Source: JBGLNJ01 sp964353405
GTDB taxonomy: Bacteria; Chloroflexota; Anaerolineae; Fen-1058
NCBI GenBank assembly: GCA_964353405.1
Contig: CAYGWJ010000464.1
Span: 1 to 9,482, forward strand
DNA: 9,482 nt
Direction of reading: 5' to 3'
Of this stretch, positions 5,953 to 9,482 are shown one piece after another (the first letter of the stretch is position 1; the number at the start of each line of letters is the position of its first letter). The notes below the pieces were generated by a model. It did not search any database and was not told the DNA's origin. It was given only the letters and a program-made list of their open reading frames with translations. The position numbers and the translations under genes are program-made.

Positions 5953-8391
5953 TCACGCCTTGATGCGCTCGCCTTTGGGGTCATACAGCGGCTCGCGCTC
6001 GACAACAGCCTTGATGCGCTCGCCCAGAATCTCGACGTCGAGTTCCGTGCCGACCGCCGCATGCTCAATGGGCAGGTAGCCGTATACGATGCTCTTGCGA
6101 ACCGTGTAGCCGTAGCCGCCCGAAGTGACCCAGCCGATGACGCGGTCCCCGGCGCGGATCGGCTCTTTGCCGATGGCGATAGCCGTCGGATCAGCCAGCG
6201 TGAGGCAGCACAGCCTGGTCTGGATGCCGTTTTGCTTCTGCTTGAGCAGCGCCTCGCGTCCGATGAAATCACCCTTGTCGAGCGCTACGGCAAAGCCCAT
6301 GCCGCTTTCGTAAGGAGAGTAATCTGGCGAGATATCGCCGCCCCAGTAGCGATAGCCTTTCTCCAAGCGCAGCGAATCGATCGCGCGATAGCCCGCCGGC
6401 ACGATGCCTTCCGATTGCCCCGCTTCGAGCAACGTGTCATACAGCGCTAGCCCATACTCCATCGGGCAATAAAATTCCCAGCCCAGCTCGCCCACGTACG
6501 TGACGCGGAAAGCCATCGCGGGCACGTGCCCGACGGCAATGTTCTTCATCGTCATATACGGGAAGCCTGCGTTGGACACGTCGGCCTTGGTGACCTTTTG
6601 CAGGATGTCGCGGGCGCGCGGCCCCCACAAGCCGATGCAGGCATACTGCGAGGTCACGTCTTCCAAGATGACCGATCCACGCGAAGCGTCGGGCATGTGC
6701 AGCCGGATCCACGACATATCGTGCACGCCGAGCGCCGTGCCGGTGATGATAAAGAAGCAATCACTGGTCAATCGCGTGACCGTCACATCGCACTCGACGC
6801 CGCCGCGCGGGTTGAGCATCTGGGTATAGACCACCGCGCCGACAGGCCGATCCATATTGTTGGCGCACAGGGTCTGCATGAATGCCAGCGCGCCCGGCCC
6901 GCGCACTTTTATCTTGTTGAACGAGGTCTCGTCGAACAGTCCGGCTCGCTCACGCGTGCCGGCGTGCTCGACCTCGATGGCCGTTGACCAGTGCTTGCGC
7001 GCCCAGCCGCGCGGCTCGAAGGTGCGCGGCGATTTTTCTTCGTGCGGCGTGAACCAGTTGACGCGCTCCCAGCCAAACTTTTCGCCAAAGAATGCGCCCA
7101 GTTCCTTCTGGCGGAAATAGGCCGGCGAAAGCCGCAGCGGCCGGCCCGACTCGCGCTCCTCGTTGGGATAGTGGATGTCGTAATACTTGCCGTAGGTCTC
7201 TAGCGTCCGCGCCAGCATGTAATCCTGGCTGGCATAGTTGGGGCCAAAGCGCCGCACGTCCAGTCGCCATATATCCCACTCGGGACTGCCGTCAATGATC
7301 CATTCGGCCATCACTTTGCCGATGCCGCCTGCGCCGGCCAGACCATGTGCGCAAAAGGCGCACGCCACCCAAAAGCCCTTGACGCTGGTGGGGCCGAGCA
7401 GAAATTCGCCGTCAGGCGTAAAGCCTTCGGGGCCATTGAGCAGTTGAATGATCTCGGCCGTTTCCACGGCGGGCACGCGCTTGATCGAGTTTTCCATGAG
7501 CGGCTCAAAGCGATCCCAATCGGGCGGCAAGAGTTTGTAGTTAAAGTCGTCGGGGATGCCGTCGAGGCCGAACGGCGCAGTGTGGCGCTCGTAACCGCCC
7601 GTGATGAACCCGCCCACCTCTTCTCGCCAGTAGACCAGGAGGTCAGGATCACGCAAATTCGGAACGTTGTGCCCCAATCCTTCGACTGGCCTGGTGATGA
7701 GATAGAGATGCGCCATCGGGACGACGGGCAAATTGAGGCCCACCATCTTGCCGATGTCGCGGCCCCACTGGCCGGCGGCATTGACCACTACCTCGGTCTT
7801 GATGGCGCCCTGGTCAGTGATGACCTCACTCACACACCCGTCCTTGACCGTGATGCCGGTGACGACGGTGTGCTCGAAAAATTTTGCGCCGCGCGACTTT
7901 CCTCCGACGGCCAATGCTTTCGTCAGACCCGTCGGGTCAATACTGCCGTCGGTGGGTGTGTACACCGCGCCCAAGACGCCCTCGGGATTCATCAGCGGAA
8001 AGAGCTTGTGCGTTTCTTCCGTGCTCAACAGTTCGAGCGGCAAACCGAACGAGCGCGAGAGCGCCACCTGCCGCTTGAGTTCCTCCAATCGTTCCGGCGA
8101 CGAAGCCAATCTCAAGCCGCCCACCTCACGCCAGCCCGTGTCTTGACCGGTCTCGTCCTTCAGCTTCCGGTACAGATCCGTGCTGTACTTCATCATCTTG
8201 GTGAGGTTGACGTCGGAGCGCAGTTGGCCCACGAGTCCAGCCGAGTGCCACGTCGAGCCGCTCGTCAGCTCAAAGCGCTCCAAAACGACGACGTCCGTCC
8301 AGCCCATCTTGGTGAGATGGTAAGCGATGCTGCATCCGCCGACGCCGCCTCCGATGATCACCACTTGTGCCTGCGTTGGCAAGTTTGCCAT
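5953..8391 (-). CDS. FAD-dependent oxidoreductase of the dimethylglycine/sarcosine dehydrogenase type with GcvT-like folate domain
   Basis: This 812-residue two-part enzyme matches dimethylglycine/sarcosine dehydrogenases, which demethylate N-methyl amino acids, pass electrons to electron transfer flavoprotein and hand the one-carbon unit to tetrahydrofolate. The N-terminal half (about 9-440) is a DAO-fold flavin domain: dinucleotide motif VIIGGGVGGCSIAYHL at 11-26, and TSGSTWHSAGL at 43-53, where H49 aligns with the histidine that carries covalent FAD in mammalian dimethylglycine dehydrogenase. It ends in CAHGLAGAGGIGKVMAEW at 347-364. The C-terminal half (about 465-805) is a GcvT-like domain, with AGLFDETSFNKIKVRGP at 483-499, MLNPRGGVECDVTVTRL at 525-541 and YVGELGWEFYCP at 632-643, plus the barrel domain after 725. 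The ATG at 8391 follows AAAGGAG. Downstream etfB and etfA support ETF as acceptor. The exact amine is unknown; proteins with this architecture are often annotated only as 'FAD-dependent oxidoreductase'. Confidence 0.92.
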   Translation of the reverse strand: MANLPTQAQVVIIGGGVGGCSIAYHLTKMGWTDVVVLERFELTSGSTWHSAGLVGQLRSDVNLTKMMKYSTDLYRKLKDETGQDTGWREVGGLRLASSPERLEELKRQVALSRSFGLPLELLSTEETHKLFPLMNPEGVLGAVYTPTDGSIDPTGLTKALAVGGKSRGAKFFEHTVVTGITVKDGCVSEVITDQGAIKTEVVVNAAGQWGRDIGKMVGLNLPVVPMAHLYLITRPVEGLGHNVPNLRDPDLLVYWREEVGGFITGGYERHTAPFGLDGIPDDFNYKLLPPDWDRFEPLMENSIKRVPAVETAEIIQLLNGPEGFTPDGEFLLGPTSVKGFWVACAFCAHGLAGAGGIGKVMAEWIIDGSPEWDIWRLDVRRFGPNYASQDYMLARTLETYGKYYDIHYPNEERESGRPLRLSPAYFRQKELGAFFGEKFGWERVNWFTPHEEKSPRTFEPRGWARKHWSTAIEVEHAGTRERAGLFDETSFNKIKVRGPGALAFMQTLCANNMDRPVGAVVYTQMLNPRGGVECDVTVTRLTSDCFFIITGTALGVHDMSWIRLHMPDASRGSVILEDVTSQYACIGLWGPRARDILQKVTKADVSNAGFPYMTMKNIAVGHVPAMAFRVTYVGELGWEFYCPMEYGLALYDTLLEAGQSEGIVPAGYRAIDSLRLEKGYRYWGGDISPDYSPYESGMGFAVALDKGDFIGREALLKQKQNGIQTRLCCLTLADPTAIAIGKEPIRAGDRVIGWVTSGGYGYTVRKSIVYGYLPIEHAAVGTELDVEILGERIKAVVEREPLYDPKGERIKA

Positions 8392-8444
8392 GAGTGTTCT
8401 CCTTTAGCCCGTGTCCCGAGCGGGGTGATGAATTGCGATGACGT

Positions 8445-9257
8445 TTATCCTTGCTGCCACACCGAGCCTGGTGCGGCCATTTCGGCGACGATGTCGAAAG
8501 AAGAAATGATGCCCAGCGGCATCGCATCCGGCTGTTCGGGGTCAACGACGACCAGCCGGTGATAGTGATGCTCGATCATCTTTTTGGCAGCTTCTTGCAA
8601 GCTGGCGTTAATGTCAATCGTGAGCATGGGATGCATCGCCTGCGCCACCGTCATGTCACCACAGCCGCCATCCTGGCACGCGGCCAACATGTCGTACCCG
8701 CTCACCACGCCCAACGGTTTGCCCGTCGCGTCCACCACGAGCACCGAACGATAATGCGCGCTCGTCATGGCGCGGGCCACCGACGTGAGCGGCGTCATGT
8801 CGCGACAGACGAGCATTGCATCGGACATCACGTCGGCCACCGTGTCGCGCTTGACCGAAGTGGACTTGACGATGCTGGCGACCAGGTCAGAGATGGCGAT
8901 CACGCCCATGGGTTTACCCTTGTCGGTGACGAGCAGACGACTCATATGTGCTGCGCGCATCTTTTGAGCCGCTTCGCCGACAGGCGCACCGGCGTCAATC
9001 GTGCCGACCGGTGTTGTCATCAACTCGCCGGCTGTCATCTTGCGCATGGCAGCCAGGCTCTCTGCATTGGCCGAGAGCCATTCACCCGCCATCAAGTCAA
9101 AATCCGAAATGATGCCAATGGGCCGTCCATCGCGGTCGGCCACGATGAGGGCGTGAACATGATGCTGAGTCAACATCACCGCTACCTGGCCGAGGGTGGC
9201 GTCAGGCCGGCACGTGATCAGTCCCGGATGCATGAGATCGCGAACTAGTTTTGTCAC
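8445..9257 (-). CDS. Four-CBS-domain protein, GTG start
   Basis: The 270-residue protein consists almost entirely of four CBS domains in two Bateman modules, with no enzyme or transporter domain attached. Approximate positions are 3-57 (LMHPGLITC...GIISDFDLM), 75-131 (LMTTPVGTI...GVIAISDLV), 139-193 (VMSDAMLVC...GVVSGYDML) and 203-262 (AMHPMLTID...GIISSFDIV). Such stand-alone proteins bind adenosine nucleotides or S-adenosylmethionine and act as energy or ligand sensors. The start is chosen as GTG at 9257 because GGAGG (9269-9265) lies 7 nt upstream. A longer frame to an ATG at 9386 would encode the palindromic repeat array and is rejected. It is 53 nt upstream of the oxidoreductase gene, so it may lead the operon and sense energy or methyl-donor state for it; that link is inferred from position only. 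Confidence 0.9.
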   Translation of the reverse strand: MTKLVRDLMHPGLITCRPDATLGQVAVMLTQHHVHALIVADRDGRPIGIISDFDLMAGEWLSANAESLAAMRKMTAGELMTTPVGTIDAGAPVGEAAQKMRAAHMSRLLVTDKGKPMGVIAISDLVASIVKSTSVKRDTVADVMSDAMLVCRDMTPLTSVARAMTSAHYRSVLVVDATGKPLGVVSGYDMLAACQDGGCGDMTVAQAMHPMLTIDINASLQEAAKKMIEHHYHRLVVVDPEQPDAMPLGIISSFDIVAEMAAPGSVWQQG

Positions 9258-9264
9258 TGCATCG

Positions 9265-9269
9265 CCTCC
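9265..9269 (-). promoter_or_regulatory. Ribosome-binding site that fixes the CBS-protein start
   Basis: GGAGG on the minus strand is 7 nt from the GTG at 9257. The nearby ATG at 9262 is out of frame and too close, so this site decides the GTG start. Confidence 0.75.
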
Positions 9270-9274
9270 AATGG

Positions 9275-9482
9275 GCGAACACACCGGTTCGCCCCGACGA
9301 GCGAACACATCAGTTCGTCCCGACGAGCGAACACACCGGTTCGCCTCTACGGGCGAACACACCGGTTCGCCTCTACGGGCGAACACACCGGTTCGCCTCT
9401 ACGGGCGAACACACCGGTTCGCCTCTACGGGCGAACACACCGGTTCGCCTCTACGGGCGAACACACCGGTTCGCCTCTACGG
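9275..9482. repeat. Array of eight 26-bp tandem palindromic repeats, open at the window end
   Basis: Eight head-to-tail units of exactly 26 bp fill 9275-9482 and continue to the last base, so the true number is larger or unknown. Each unit contains the inverted repeat GGCGAAC-6 nt-GTTCGCC followed by a short TCTACG-like joint. Units 3-8 (9327-9482) are identical. Units 1 and 2, nearest the CBS gene, have diverged: unit 1 has CCCGACGA in place of the usual TCTACGG joint, and unit 2 also carries a CATCAGTTCGT change that weakens its stem. The pattern fits copies added at the far end with older copies at the gene end. The array stops only 5 nt before the ribosome-binding site of the CBS gene. 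There are no spacers, so it is not a CRISPR array. Confidence 0.93.

Noticed and set aside
5038..6450. A 470-codon open frame on the plus strand
   Set aside because: It lies antisense to the kinase and oxidoreductase genes, which have clear family motifs. It has none itself and reflects high GC content.
7345..8562. A 405-codon open frame on the plus strand
   Set aside because: It is antisense to the oxidoreductase and CBS genes, has no recognisable domain, and has the Arg/His/Ala-rich composition of a shadow frame.
9258..9386. An upstream extension of the CBS protein from an ATG at 9386
   Set aside because: The extra 43 residues are a translation of the palindromic repeat array, and the GGAGG at 9269-9265 points to GTG at 9257.
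9275..9482. CRISPR array
   Set aside because: Units are contiguous 26-bp repeats with no unique spacers and no cas genes nearby.

Overview
The window is a GC-rich bacterial segment, about 60% by eye, in which every gene I can support lies on the minus strand. Order of transcription runs from high to low coordinates. A Chloroflexota bacterium, perhaps of the Anaerolineae, is my best guess. It rests on the Thr-Pro-rich lipoprotein, the short palindromic 'GGCGAAC...GTTCGCC' repeats and the general style of the genes. It is an inference, because the window holds no taxonomic marker.

Layout in order of transcription: an array of 26-bp palindromic repeats (9275-9482, continuing past the window end); a four-CBS-domain protein with a GTG start (9257-8445); an 812-residue FAD oxidoreductase of the dimethylglycine/sarcosine dehydrogenase type with a C-terminal GcvT-like folate domain (8391-5953); a choline-kinase-like phosphotransferase (5922-5014); a short palindromic repeat in the next gap (4937-4955); etfB with a TTG start (4878-4084); an AT-richer lipoprotein gene (4002-3013); etfA (2860-1850); a transaldolase-family protein (1796-567); and the first 185 codons of a class II aldolase (557-1, cut by the window edge). 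The gaps are short and most genes have clear Shine-Dalgarno sequences, so the region could be transcribed as one long unit.

The native genes fit together. A dimethylglycine/sarcosine-type dehydrogenase passes electrons to an electron-transfer flavoprotein (EtfAB) and passes its methyl carbon to tetrahydrofolate. The kinase next to it may act on a methylated amino alcohol or a similar substrate. The transaldolase and class II aldolase add a sugar-phosphate branch. The true substrate cannot be read from sequence.

The most notable observation is between etfB and etfA. These two subunit genes are normally adjacent, but here about 1.2 kb of AT-richer DNA separates them. That DNA has the anatomy of a single integron gene cassette. 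It begins at a GTTAGGC core site just after the etfB stop, carries one lipoprotein ORF in the same direction, and ends in a folded attC site. The attC has an R'' core GCCTAAC 7 nt after the ORF stop, two long complementary arms with two unpaired bases six base pairs apart, and a variable loop. The 10-nt sequences at the cassette start and at R'' are perfect inverted complements, as a circular cassette requires. No integrase or second attC is visible. The reading is therefore a lone cassette integrated at a non-integron site inside a metabolic operon, with removal predicted to restore an etfB-etfA gap of about 23-26 nt.
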